Positions 41,455 through 52,233 of a stretch of DNA of 64,000 nucleotides are shown piece by piece. The translations under genes were made by a program, and so were the position numbers. Location of the stretch: positions 3,162,001 through 3,226,000 of the forward strand of contig NC_035792.1 in NCBI RefSeq assembly GCF_001653235.2, given 5' to 3'. The notes under the pieces are model-generated. The model saw only the letters and a program-made list of their open reading frames with translations, was not told the origin of the DNA and made no database searches. Within the stretch, counting starts at the first letter, position 1. Each line of letters begins with the position of its first letter. Origin of the DNA: Pochonia chlamydosporia 170. Lineage: Eukaryota > Ascomycota > Sordariomycetes > Hypocreales > Clavicipitaceae.

Positions 41455-43933
41455 ATGACACTGACTCTCTCAGAGGCTGAAAACCTTCTGTCATCTCAGA
41501 CAATCCCAGACACCGTGAGTTGTTGGCAAGCTGACCCTGGCGCCTCGTTACTAACTCACCGCATCTCAGGCACTGATACCTCTCCACACGTTTCCCATTC
41601 AAGACGAGTTTATTTTTCGTCATGAAAATGGCACAGAAATTGAACTTTACAACGAACAGCGTCTTCTTCAAGATTTAAACGAAAGGCAACAGCAGTTTAG
41701 GTCCTGGGTGATCGCACCCTTAGATAATCTGACAACAGCATTCACTAAACCATGGTTGCTTCTAGTTCAGACTCCCGAAAGCTTGGATATGAAAGGGTTT
41801 CCAACAACTACAGATCGGTTCCGAATCGATATGGTGTCAACTGTCAAGAGAATGGGCGACGAGTACTCACTTGTGCATTTGCCAGCTACAAGAATTCCGA
41901 ACCCGTTTGAATCAGTTGAGACAATGCAACACCCCAGGATCAGTGTCTTCGCAGCCTTCAAAGTTGATGTGCCTCGATCCTGGATAAACTCTGCTGGAGA
42001 CAATGTAGAATTGGACTTAATGTCAGCAATTCGAATAGGCTCTGGAACTGATGTCACCGAAATAGCCCTTCGAGAGAGTGACTGCCAGTTGCTGACCATT
42101 GAGTGGGACGTTATGTCTGTCACTTTCGAAGCTGAGCTAGATGCTCTTCGGTACTTCGTTAACGAGAAGAAGCTCAAAGATAAAGGTCCTACGATGAAGT
42201 CTCAACGAGCGTTTCATATGATTCAAAACTTTCACTCGAGCTGGAAAGACTTTTACGACCTTCACAAAGATTTCCCGCAGCTAAACAATCCAAATTTAGC
42301 AAAATATGGCGTTCCGACAGAAATTCTTCAACGATACAACGCCTTCAATGAAGATCATCTGCGAGCATTGAATGGACTTCAACAAATACCAAACGGACTT
42401 TACTTCGTTAATGGTTGTCCGGGGTCTGGAAAGACAGAGTGGAATATGATACTCGCAGGCTTGATACAATGTTCAATGGCGCAAAAACGAAGAAAAAGGA
42501 GAGCCCCGATTTTGTTCCTAGTCGATATCAACAAGGCTGTCGACGATGCAGCTAAGAGATACTATTCGCTATGTCACAGAGCTGGAGTCAAACTTCGGAT
42601 CGTGCGTATGCATGGCTGGCCACTCGAGATGCGAGAGAGTGCTAAGCTGAACGCTTCAGGAGCAACTGCAAAGCAAGACAATTCCGTTGTACCAGATTTT
42701 ACCCATAGGTTCCTCGTGATAGCCGGACTTGCGAAACACACCACTTTGTCAAGAAACTCCAATGCTGTGCCAACTTTAGACGAGGCAGCTTGGGAGTATT
42801 TTGAGGAAAACAAAGACATGTTCGCGGGTCTGCAGAAGCTTCTGGGAAAGTTGGACGGTGGTGTAGCCTTGGCTACTACTGATTGGAAGCATATAAGAAG
42901 CCACGTCTCCAGGCTCTACCACGCAGTTTTGACACGGACTGATTTCGTTGCAACCACGCCTGTCGCCGCCAGTGGAAGATTCTCCAAGTTCTTTCAGCCA
43001 GACATTATATTCGTTGACGAAGCATCTCATGCTAGAGAACTCACCACCCTCATTCCATTGGCATATTTTACCCCCAAGGCTTGGATATTCACGGGTGATG
43101 TGAAACAGACACAGCCTTTTGTGAGAGACGCCAGAGAAACAGGGAAACAGATCGGGCTCAGGTTCAACCCATTTGCTCAGCAACTGCAACTGAGCACCAT
43201 GGCGAGAGCAGATCATGTGGACGCCATCAATAGCAGGTTACTTATCAACAAGCGAGCATTCGGGAACCTCCACCGGCTGCCATCTGCAATGTTCTACGAG
43301 GGGAAAATGATTTCAGGTTACACTGACGCCTCGAGATACCCCGAAAGTGTGGCTCATTTGACCAAGTATCTCCAGAAACTGAATAATGGACGTTACCTAG
43401 GTGAAAACCGAATCATTGTCAACATGGAATCCAGCAGTGAAGACAAACGCCGAGAAAGTTACTGGAACCCGGTACACCATGGATGGGTTCTCTCGCAAGT
43501 AGAAAACTTGCTGCAGGACGAAGGTTTCCGCGATCTCAGAGATCGAGAGACAGGCGGCGCAATCATGATTGCAACTCCTTACAGCACTGCGGTAAAGGAG
43601 TATCATGCGGCGGTGAAACGTTGGCCAGAGTCATGGCAAAGCAGAGTGCAAGTTTTGACAGTGGATAAAGCGCAAGGGAATGAAGCCGACGTTGTTTTTC
43701 TAGACATGGTCAGAACAACGACGGCAGGGTTCATGGATGACCCAAAAAGGTTGAATGTTGCTATCACAAGAGCACGCCAAGGAGAAATCATCATGATGCG
43801 CAAGGCAATGGCGTATATTCCTCGAAAGAATGGCCGATACCTCCGAAGCAACTACCTGTCACAAGTTTGGGATGACACACTATCACAGAATCGAATTGTG
43901 ACGATACAAAACCACCGCGCATCTGTAATGTAA
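41455..43933 (+). CDS. SF1 (UPF1-like) helicase/ATPase
   Basis: Exon 1 (41455-41514) encodes MTLTLSEAENLLSSQTIPDT. A 55-nt intron (GTGAGT, branch CTAAC, CAG) joins it to exon 2 (41570-43933) in phase, giving 807 residues. The N-terminal 280 residues are unrecognised. The ATPase core has Walker A YFVNGCPGSGKTEW (about 300), Walker B IIFVDEASHARELTTLIPLA (about 501), motif III IFTGDVKQTQPF, motif V VLTVDKAQGNEADVVFLDMV (about 718) and motif VI KRLNVAITRARQGE. These place it in the AAA_11/AAA_12-type SF1 helicases with UPF1 and Sen1, but it is far shorter than Sen1. A long stretch between Walker A and B (residues about 330-490) is a family-specific insertion. Its role is unknown. It lies downstream of the RID-type methyltransferase on the same strand. 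All helicase motifs seem intact. Confidence 0.87.
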
Positions 43934-46273
43934 GGTTGTGGTTTGTTACTAGTTGATCACCTTTTTGTTCGATTGGTTATGAAGGGTTGCGAATAGTTAG
44001 GCAACGTGAGTGTGCGTAACTTGGAGTATTTTGTCTCAACTGTACTATATACCTTGATAGATCGCAAAGCGTTTTGTGTTCATCAATTTCATAGAGGTTT
44101 ATCTCTTTTACTAGATTATGGAATTAGAGCTCAAGGAGCAGAGATGATAGATTGCTTTGATCATTACTTGATTGGCCAAAACTGACAGAAGTGATGTACT
44201 TCGATGATGCACATTGGCATACCAAGAGTCGTCTCCATAGGGCATATTCCCTAAGGGAAGTACTTAGAGTTGAACAAGGCAGATTTCAGTTGTCCAGAAG
44301 GCTAGATGACGCGGCTGGTGGGCGGCTTTCGGTAAGCAGAAGATGCACGGAAGATGCGTAGCATCGGCTAGGTTGCAACAGCCCTGCCAGACGCAGAGGT
44401 TTTGCTCCTTCGAAGTAGTGTAGACTTCGTATTGATTGCATGTATTCGCCCACGCGCCAAGATTGAGCCACAAAGCTCATTTCTTCCCCCAAGAGCGGCC
44501 AACAAGAAAAAGAAACTATATGGCCATGATGATCTTCAAATAAGCGTCAATCCAGATGAAGAGTAGGATCGCACGTGTTGGCAATATCAATCGAGGTCGC
44601 GGGTAGTGAGTGGTTGGATGGGATCTGCTGAGAATGCAGGCATTTGCACGTACGGGGATGAAATGAGGAAAGCTGATTTGTGCCGAACTTGCTACATTGG
44701 CTGGTCAACTAGCAGTAGCAAGAATACGTCAAGTTTGCAAGGCGAGGAGTCGTCAACTGGCTGGGTCGTCGAGCGAGCTGATCTCCATTAGCGCCGGAGG
44801 GCTTGTTGGTGATGATGGCGCAGGTTGTGGTCAACTGCAGCGACTCCATGGGGAACCAGCAAACACCAGATACATCCGGAGGCAACCAACCACAGGTGCC
44901 AGTCAACTGGTGCTTGGTACCAATATTCACAATCAATCGTGCTGGTATGCAATCCAAGGCCTCACGAGGAGTGGCTTTGCCATGTCGGTTGCTGTGTGTC
45001 AATATCAATCACCACGTAGCTGGTATCACTGCGTCATTGGGGGATGACAACTGCAGAAAAATGAGAAAGCAGCTGCAAAATGTTTCGGTTTCCAGATGCT
45101 CACACAAATGTCACTGACATATCCACAATTGCGGCTGGAGGGTGAGGACTGCGGCTTGTGATACTCGAAGGCGGATGCTGCGCCAGCCAACTCAAGATCA
45201 GTTTCCGACCCTGCTTTGGCTTTGACGCCACAAGTCACCTTGTTCTGAGGGGTGGACTTTGCAAGAAACGGTCTATTCCCATTCTTGATGGTTGTTGGGA
45301 GCTTGGTTCGGTATCAAGGAAGCAACGAGACCCGTTGAACTTGGCTGCACTTAAGCGGGGCAGTGCAGCGTTGGAAGGTCTGGTCATCGTTGGTGACGAG
45401 CGGTTTCAACGCTGGCGGCAGCCCGCGTGGATCCAGTATTGGTTTGAATGTTCCAAACATGGAAGTTTGTTCCACTCCTGGTCAGCAATTGTAGATTGCA
45501 ATAGTGACGTGTTGTGTGAGCACGACGTACTTTGAGAGTAAGAATGGAATATAATATTCAACATGTGCGGTGTGGGCGGGCAAGAATGTAACGAGACATC
45601 GATTCCGTGCTGCAATACAGACCGCACCTGCCTCGTGCTTGCTCCTGTACTGGACTCAATTGCACCTTGACTCGCTCCTGCTTGCACTTTCTGCGCACCT
45701 GCCAGCCATTCCACGCACCACCAAGTTTGAACAGTTGGTCGAGCCCGAGCCCGAGGTCGATCAGGTCAGGTCAGACCCCCAAGACCCTGGTGCTGGACTT
45801 CCAGCCTCCAAATCATCCTGCCGGGCAGTGCCCACCAGGACGTACCGGCAGCACCACTCATTCATTACGCTTTTCATTTTACTTCGCATTTCTTCCTCTC
45901 ACCTTCACTCATGCACTACTAACCAAGATGAATTTCTGACGTTGTCGACAAATCGCCCGCTCAAAGTTATCGCTGCGTGCTGCGCAGTTGCTCAGTCGGC
46001 CCCCTTCGGGTCTTTACCCGAAACCTCCATCGCCGGCGGCCTCCCGATCATTGACAGACAGACCAGACAGCCTTGGCTCTTGAGACGGCGACTACTGCAC
46101 CCAGTGTCTTGGCCCACTTGGACGGGACCTCTGGATCGAGTACGGAGTATACCAAGCAAGTAATGGATGGCGACATCACAACGGTGAATACGTCTCGACC
46201 ACGCTTCGTTGCTGTAATTGCTCGTGCTGCCCACGAATTGCGACATATTTTGCGTTTGAATTTGAGAGCTGCC
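43934..46273. other. 2.3-kb region without a supported gene
   Basis: Short frames (for example 45158-45535 and 45570-46163) have no recognisable domains and overlap each other. The right 700 bases are CT-rich and probably form the promoter and long 5' leader of the membrane-segment zinc-finger gene. Confidence 0.45.
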
Positions 46274-48191
46274 ATGACGGGCGGCACCGAGCCCGCCCGG
46301 GCAGCTGTTTTCAAGCGGGAAATGAGCCATGGAGCCATAGCGGGAACAGTTGTTGGCGTCGTCGTCGCCATCTTGCTGCTGGCTTTTTGTCTTTACCCCG
46401 TCGTTATTCATCGCATCAAACGTCGAAGACGAGCCCAACGTCCCAAGCTCGATACCGAGGCAGCTGGTGTTCAAGGACCACCCAGCGGCCCGGTCGGCCC
46501 AGATCCCAACTCCCATCGTCGTCTATCATCGACAGACTCATTCAAGCATGATGGTGACCTCGCGCGCGGCGATTTTGGTGATGTTCAGAACAAGGAGTTT
46601 ACTTGGACGTCCCGTGACGGCGGCGCGCCGCAGCCGGATGGAAAGTTTGGCCCATCGAGGCAGTTTTCCACAGAAACCAACGACACATTCAGTCAGGGAC
46701 AAGGCGAGCATAGTTCGGACAACCGTTTCTCAAACGACGACGAAGCAGACCCAACCCCATTTCCATATTATTTTGAGAATACCCCGGCAGCGACACAGGA
46801 TGATAACCCCGGGGTTCTCAAGGGCACCAGTGCCGATTATTACAGTCCTTCCATACCCTCCGAGGCGTTTGGCATGGTGACGACCGAAGAGCCTCTTGAA
46901 TCCGCACGAACATTATCTCGAGGCAGCTCGTTCAAGCACAATATAAAGCAGATGTTCCGTCGTCCTAGTGGCCGCGAAAACTCGCTTGCATCGGTGCTGT
47001 CTAGCGAAGATCGAGCTGCGTCGTCACAAGCATATTCGGGCACCGAGCTTGGTCAAATAATCACCACAGGTCATCCAACTGACTCTCCAACCGAACTCTC
47101 TCCTACAGCGACGTCAATGCCACCGCCCCCTGTTCCGGAGCTCGCAGAACCATCAGAACAAGAATCGTCCGTGTCTCCTCCACAGCCAACTATTCAGACC
47201 CCGCCTCAATCACCGCCTTCCGACAGAGCATTCAAGGCGTCGCCCTCACCGCCGACCTTTCCGGCTCCTGGAACTGTGAACCCAATGGACATTATGCCGG
47301 CTTCGACAGAGTCCGAAGTGTGGCATAGGACCGAGCATCAACTGCACGCTTCGTCGTACGGGTCCTCTCCAGGGCCTTCCTCCTCGAGTGACGCGGGCGA
47401 GCAAGAACAATTCTCAACATTTACACCCCCACCAACGATGGCGCTATCGCCCTCCGACGCCGTTCAAACCGCTCAGTCTTCCACTCCAACGAATCAAAAC
47501 GCTGTTCAGGGGTTGCAAGAAGCGGATGAAATTGATGTGCCAATGGTGGACGTGCATAGCCACGATCACCTGAGTCCATCCATGATCCCGGACAATGGCC
47601 GACATCACAGCTATACCTCGGACGGGTCGACTCAATACCACGGGCCGCACTCGACCGGGCCATCCACCGAAAATACACCTTCGACACAATTCGACAGCCC
47701 TTCGCCAGGTTCAATGAATAGTTCTGAAATCCGCAACAGCGCTTCACCGCAACCTCCTGGACTTGCTTCTCCAAGAACTGGACTATACCGATGCAACGAG
47801 CCTGGCTGCAGCCAAGTATTCGACCAGCCACACAAGCTCAAGTAAGTGGGGGCAACATGATAAATGGCACCGGTCAACTGAAATGGCAGAGAGACTAACT
47901 TGAAATGCTAGGCACCATCAGCGTTATCACATCAAGGAACACAAATGCCCATACAAGAACTGCGGCAAAGGTTTCGGAACGAAAACGCACTTGCAACGGC
48001 ATATCAATGACCGACACGAGAAGAAAAAGAAGTTCCATTGCGCTTTTCCAGAGTGCGACTACTCCAAGGCCGGAGGCAAGGCATTCCCTCGCAAGGACAA
48101 TTGGAAGCGTCATATGACCAAGATTCACAACATGGATCAGCAACATCTTCCAGAACCGATAGAAGTCGACCAAGACATGGGTGGTACGTGA
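46274..48191 (+). CDS. C2H2 zinc-finger protein with an N-terminal transmembrane segment
   Basis: Exon 1 (46274-47841) and exon 2 (47912-48191) flank a 70-nt intron (GTAAGT, branch GACTAAC, TAG) that splits the first finger, giving 615 residues from MTGGTEPARAAVFK. An in-frame ATG at 46163 would add 37 residues. Residues 21-45 (AIAGTVVGVVVAILLLAFCL to PVVI) are a clear single membrane span, followed at once by the positive stop HRIKRRRRAQRPK, which predicts a short outside N-terminus and a cytosolic remainder. About 440 residues of Ser/Pro/Thr-rich disorder follow. Three C2H2 fingers close the protein: YRCNEPGCSQVF to HHQRYH, HKCPYKNCGKGF to RHINDRH, and FHCAFPECDY to RHMTKIH. The layout suggests a membrane-tethered transcription factor released by proteolysis, which is inference. 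The last exon may continue beyond a weak GTACGT at 48185. Confidence 0.85.
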
Positions 48192-48725
48192 TTCCAATGT
48201 CTACTACGACGCTGTGAACCCAGCCATCTTGAGAACCAAGTCCTTGGCGCAACATCATTTCGAATTTCTTGCGATAAACAGGTTCGGCGACTCTCGCTCG
48301 AACTTGGATTATGGCATAAGAGTCTATGTCACTGTAAAACTAGATACCCTTGGGGCAGTCATTCGGAACATGCCCCTGCTCTAACTGTGGTCTATTTGTT
48401 CTGGGTTAATTGTTTTTTATTGCATTACATTGGATTAATCCACTTTGTCAATCGTTTTCAAGGCCGGGGGGGGAATATATTAACTAGATGCTCCAAAATG
48501 GGCATTGCGGAGCATGAGTTACCAAAGACATTGCCAGAGTAGCAATGCGGCGTTGGGACACAGTTTTTCGGTAACGGGTCGCTAATATCAAGCGACACTC
48601 CCAGTGTTACAGCTTTTTATGGTTATAAGGCGTTGCGGTATGTGTATGACAGCATGCGAGGAGCACAGTGTACACCTTAGCAAAGAAAAAAAGGTAGCGA
48701 ACTGCATTTTCAACATGGAAGAGCT
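48192..48725. other. Intergenic region between convergent genes
   Basis: This is 3' flank shared by the zinc-finger gene and RRP40, with a G8 run near 48465. Nothing else is recognised. Confidence 0.4.
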
Positions 48726-49523
48726 TCAGCTCAAATCTTTGATTATCTTGCGGACCAACTTCTTCTGATCGTCTACTCCTAATCTCTTCTCGTCCGTTTC
48801 TTGAACTGCTCGTCCCACGGCAAGAACAGTCTTTGTATTCTCGCTGTCCACCCAGAATCGTCCATTCCGCCCAGTGGCCGTGTCGAATTGTAGTCCCAGG
48901 GCAGCGAGCTCTTCCAGCACCACAATTTTGCCTTCTTGTGCACTCTTGGGCATCATCAACCTCCTAGCCATCCCAAGTGACACATCAAACAACATGCCGC
49001 CTGCCAATGGCCCCAGGCCATCTGATTTCCCTGTCGACGACGAGACACATTCCAGTTCCGCATCCATATGTTTGTTTGCGAGGGTGACGCGCGCGTACAC
49101 CAACGCACCCTGTGCCAGAATTGGACGGGTCTTCTTGGTCGCTGATTCGAAAGACAATTGGGGTAGTAATACTGGTGCGGTGTAGTCGGATAAATGGACG
49201 TAGTAGACGTCTGCGGCGCTTTTTTGGATCGTGCCAATGACGAGTTCTCCTACTCGTGGAACGTACTGTACGCGTATGTCAGCTGGTGCTCTCGGCGCTA
49301 GATCACGGGGAAGATGGAATAGTACCCGTCCATGTGAATTCTCTACTCTAATTGTGTTCTTGGGTCTGTCCGTGACAAATTGACCTGCTAACGTCGGCAC
49401 AACGTCGTTTGGAGGAACATGTCGCAGGCCAGGGCCTAACCGTAGTGGCTTCTTGGGATGTGAGGGTATGAGATCGGGGGAGATGTGATCGCCCGGAAGG
49501 ACGAATACCGGTTCTGAAGACAT
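48726..49523 (-). CDS. RRP40: RNA exosome cap subunit Rrp40
   Basis: A single exon encodes 265 residues from the ATG at 49523 (MSSEPVFVLPGDHISPD); the open frame runs further upstream but without family similarity. The N-terminal domain has the Rrp40 signature VLPGDHI and RLGPGLRHVPP. It is followed by an S1 RNA-binding domain at about 85-165 (RVGELVIGTIQKSAADVYYV, then LAQGALVYARVTLANKHMD). A KH domain at about 170-240 contains the exosome-type GxNG element TGRNGRFWVDSE. Rrp40 is one of three RNA-binding cap proteins of the nuclear and cytoplasmic exosome and feeds RNA to the catalytic subunits. The length is close to that of the yeast protein. It shares a short divergent promoter with SSZ1. 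Confidence 0.94.
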   Translation of the reverse strand: MSSEPVFVLPGDHISPDLIPSHPKKPLRLGPGLRHVPPNDVVPTLAGQFVTDRPKNTIRVENSHGRVLFHLPRDLAPRAPADIRVQYVPRVGELVIGTIQKSAADVYYVHLSDYTAPVLLPQLSFESATKKTRPILAQGALVYARVTLANKHMDAELECVSSSTGKSDGLGPLAGGMLFDVSLGMARRLMMPKSAQEGKIVVLEELAALGLQFDTATGRNGRFWVDSENTKTVLAVGRAVQETDEKRLGVDDQKKLVRKIIKDLS

Positions 49524-49909
49524 GTTGTGTCGTGTGAGGTGGAAAGTACTGTGCCAGCCAGTTTCTTTCAGCCTTGTGTCGTAATGTCGTTTTGGAAAAT
49601 ATGCCAGCTCAGAAACAGCTCCAAAGGACTGCGATTTTGATGGCGGGGCGATCAAAAGCGGTTTAGCGGGTCCGCGGTGGGGTCGTGCGAGAGATGCTGT
49701 GGTCGTGCTGGCTTCTGATACATGCTTGGTGCTGGTAAATTTTTTGGAGTTGCAAAAAAAAAATAACCCCCACCACCAAATTTGCCTATCTGGAACCTCG
49801 ATTTCCACGCATCCAACTTTCTCGCTTGCAGAAACATTGAAGCAATTTCGTTTCTGTGTCATCGACGACAATCCCCTTCCACGTAGCGGCTATTCATAAA
49901 TCTCACCGA
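49524..49909. promoter_or_regulatory. 386-bp divergent promoter, RRP40 and SSZ1
   Basis: The two start codons read outward from this stretch. It contains an A10 homopolymer near 49755 (5' AAAAAAAAAATAACC on the plus strand) that could be a nucleosome-depleted region. No other gene fits here. I cannot assign specific binding sites. Confidence 0.55.
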
Positions 49910-51817
49910 ATGTCTGAGAGCAGGGGCGTGAAGCCCGGTCCTGAGCCTTCGGACCGGGTGGTCATTGGCATCACTTTTGGCAACTCCAACAGTTCGATTG
50001 CGTTTACGGTCGACGACAAGGCCGAGGTTATTGCTAATGAGGACGGAGGTATGTCATTGAGGCAGTGGTGCTATTTGGAATGGGTGTATTTCGGGAGATG
50101 TGAAGCATTGGGAGACATATCGTGATACTGACGGGCTCTTATCTAGACCGACAAATTCCTACTGCTCTGTCGTACGTCGACGGTGACGAGTACTACGGTG
50201 CTCAAGCCAAGGCTTTCTTGGTCCGCAACCCTTCTAATTCGATCGCTTACTTCCGAGAGTTCTTGGGCAAGGAGTACGTATACCCATCCCGTCCCGCCTT
50301 GCGCAGCATTGCAGGCGTTTGGCAAGAGATAATGAATCCATGGCCCTTGGTTCTGACACAACTTCAACAGCTACAAGTCCATCGACCCTACGTACTGCCA
50401 TGCCGCCGCTCACCCCAAGGACAATGCCGGCACTGTTTTCTTCTCCGTTCAGGACAAGGACGCCGAGAGCGATGCCTCCTCCGTCTCCGTCAGTGAAGCT
50501 TCCACGCGCTACCTTCGCCGTCTCGCCGCCGCCGCTTCGGACTATCTTGGCAAGAAGGTGACTTCGGCCGTCATCACCGTGCCCACCAACTTCAACGACA
50601 AGCAGCGCGAGGCTCTGATCAAGGCCGCCAACGACGCCGACCTTGAGGTTCTGCAGCTCATTTCCGACCCCGTCGCCGCTTTGCTCGCCTACGATGCCCG
50701 CCCTGAGGCTGTTGTCGAGGACAAGATTGCCGTTGTTGCTGATCTCGGCGGTACTCGTTCAGACGTTGCGGTTGTCGCCTCAAGAGGCGGCATGTACACC
50801 ATCCTGGCTACTGCCCACGATTATGAATTTGCTGGTGTCCAGCTTGACCAGGTTCTCATGGACCACTTCGCCAAGGAGTTCATCAAGAAGCACACCACTG
50901 ATCCGCGATCCAACCCCAAGAGCCTTGCCAAGCTACGACAAGAGGCCGAGGCTACCAAGAAAGCTCTCTCCCTAGGAACAAACGCCCAGTTCAGCGTTGA
51001 AAGCTTAGCCGAGGGCTACGACTTCTCCTCCACCATCAACCGCCTGCGATATGAAATGCTGGGCCGCAAGGTCTTCGATGGGTTCAACCGCCTCGTCGAA
51101 GGCGTCATCAAGAAGGCCGAGCTCGACGTCCTCGACATTGACGAAGTCATCATGTGCGGTGGCACCTCCCACACTCCCCGCATCGCCAACAACCTGCGCA
51201 ACATCTTCCCCGAGAGCACCAAGATCTTCGCCCCGGCCACCAGCGTCACCGCCATCAACCCCTCCGAAGCCCAGGCTCGCGGTGCCGCCCTCCAGGCCTC
51301 CCTGATCCAGGAATACGAAGCCAACGACATCGAGCAGTCCACCCACCCTGCCGTCACCACCGTCAAGCACATCTCCAACGCCATCGGCGTCGTCACCACC
51401 ACCCCCGAAGGCGAAGAAACCTTCACCCCCGTCATGCAAGCCGAGACCGCCGCCCCAGCCCGCCGAACCGTGCACATTGCTGCCCCCAAGGAAGGCGGCG
51501 ACGTGCTCATCAAGGTCGTCGAGGGCGGCACCCACATCAAGGTCACTAAGCCGGAGCCCAAGGCCAAGGAACCCGTTGCCAACGGCGACAAGGACTCCGA
51601 CGACGACTCCGACTTTGACGACTCAGATGAAGAGGAGGAAGAGAAGCGAGAAAAGATCTGGAAACTCGGCAATCAACTCGCCGAAGCTGCCATCAAGGGC
51701 GTCAAGAAGGGCGGCAAGGTCGAAGTCACTGTTAATGTCTTGGCTGACCTCAGCGTCACCATCACCGCCAGAGAAGTTGGTGGAAAGGGCGGTGTCAGGG
51801 GTAACTTGGCTGCGTAA
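49910..51817 (+). CDS. SSZ1: Ribosome-associated Hsp70-like protein Ssz1
   Basis: Three exons (49910-50048, 50147-50273, 50371-51817) with 98- and 97-nt introns give 570 residues. The N-terminus MSESRGVKPGPEPSDRVVIG leads into the Hsp70 phosphate-1 loop ITFGNSNSSIAF, which in Ssz1 replaces the canonical GTTNS/GTTYS form. Other ATPase-domain elements are KEYDYFREF-like IAYFREFLGKD, SAVITVPTNFNDKQREAL, VVADLGGTRSDVAVVASRGG, EVIMCGGTSHTPRIANNL and the following NPSEAQARGAALQASL. The C-terminal part is short, with a strongly acidic insertion (SDDDSDFDDSDEEEEE) and a small beta-rich end (VEVTVNVLADLSVTITAREV). Ssz1 pairs with zuotin as the ribosome-associated complex and stimulates Ssb-type Hsp70s on nascent chains. 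Exon phases at both junctions are restored exactly. Confidence 0.93.
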
Positions 51818-52233
51818 AGTGGGCTACTAAAAAGGCGGATATGATGAATATAGGTGGACTTACATTTCTTTTGTTTTCAATCTCGGGTTTCTTTGTTCTT
51901 TGACACGGCTATGAAATGGGCATGGTGGAACGTTGATAGATTGGAGAGTGACGGACAAAATTGTGGAAGATGGGGTGCATATTTGCTTCCACTTAGACAG
52001 CGTGATTCTCGGTATCGAGATGGATGAATATAATGGCTTGTAGTAATTTGATCGGATATTGATGCATACTCTTCGTGAATAAGGCCCGTACAAAGGGCTA
52101 CGAAATCATAATGCTGTGGGCACGGGTCATGAACAGATAGAATGTTGTGGTATTCCAAATATGGGTATTCAAATCAAACGCTTGTTACAACCTAATACAA
52201 TGTAAACGCCGGCGCTGGCGCTCGCACACCACG
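51818..52233. other. Intergenic region between convergent genes
   Basis: This is 3' flank of SSZ1 and of the NT-C2 gene. Short minus-strand frames here have no recognisable content. Confidence 0.4.

Noticed and set aside
45570..46163. 197-codon plus-strand frame before the zinc-finger gene
   Set aside because: It sits in a CT-rich leader, starts at a non-ATG-supported position relative to the transcript and has no domain.
51005..51672. Two overlapping minus-strand frames inside SSZ1
   Set aside because: They are mirror frames of a highly biased GC-rich coding exon.
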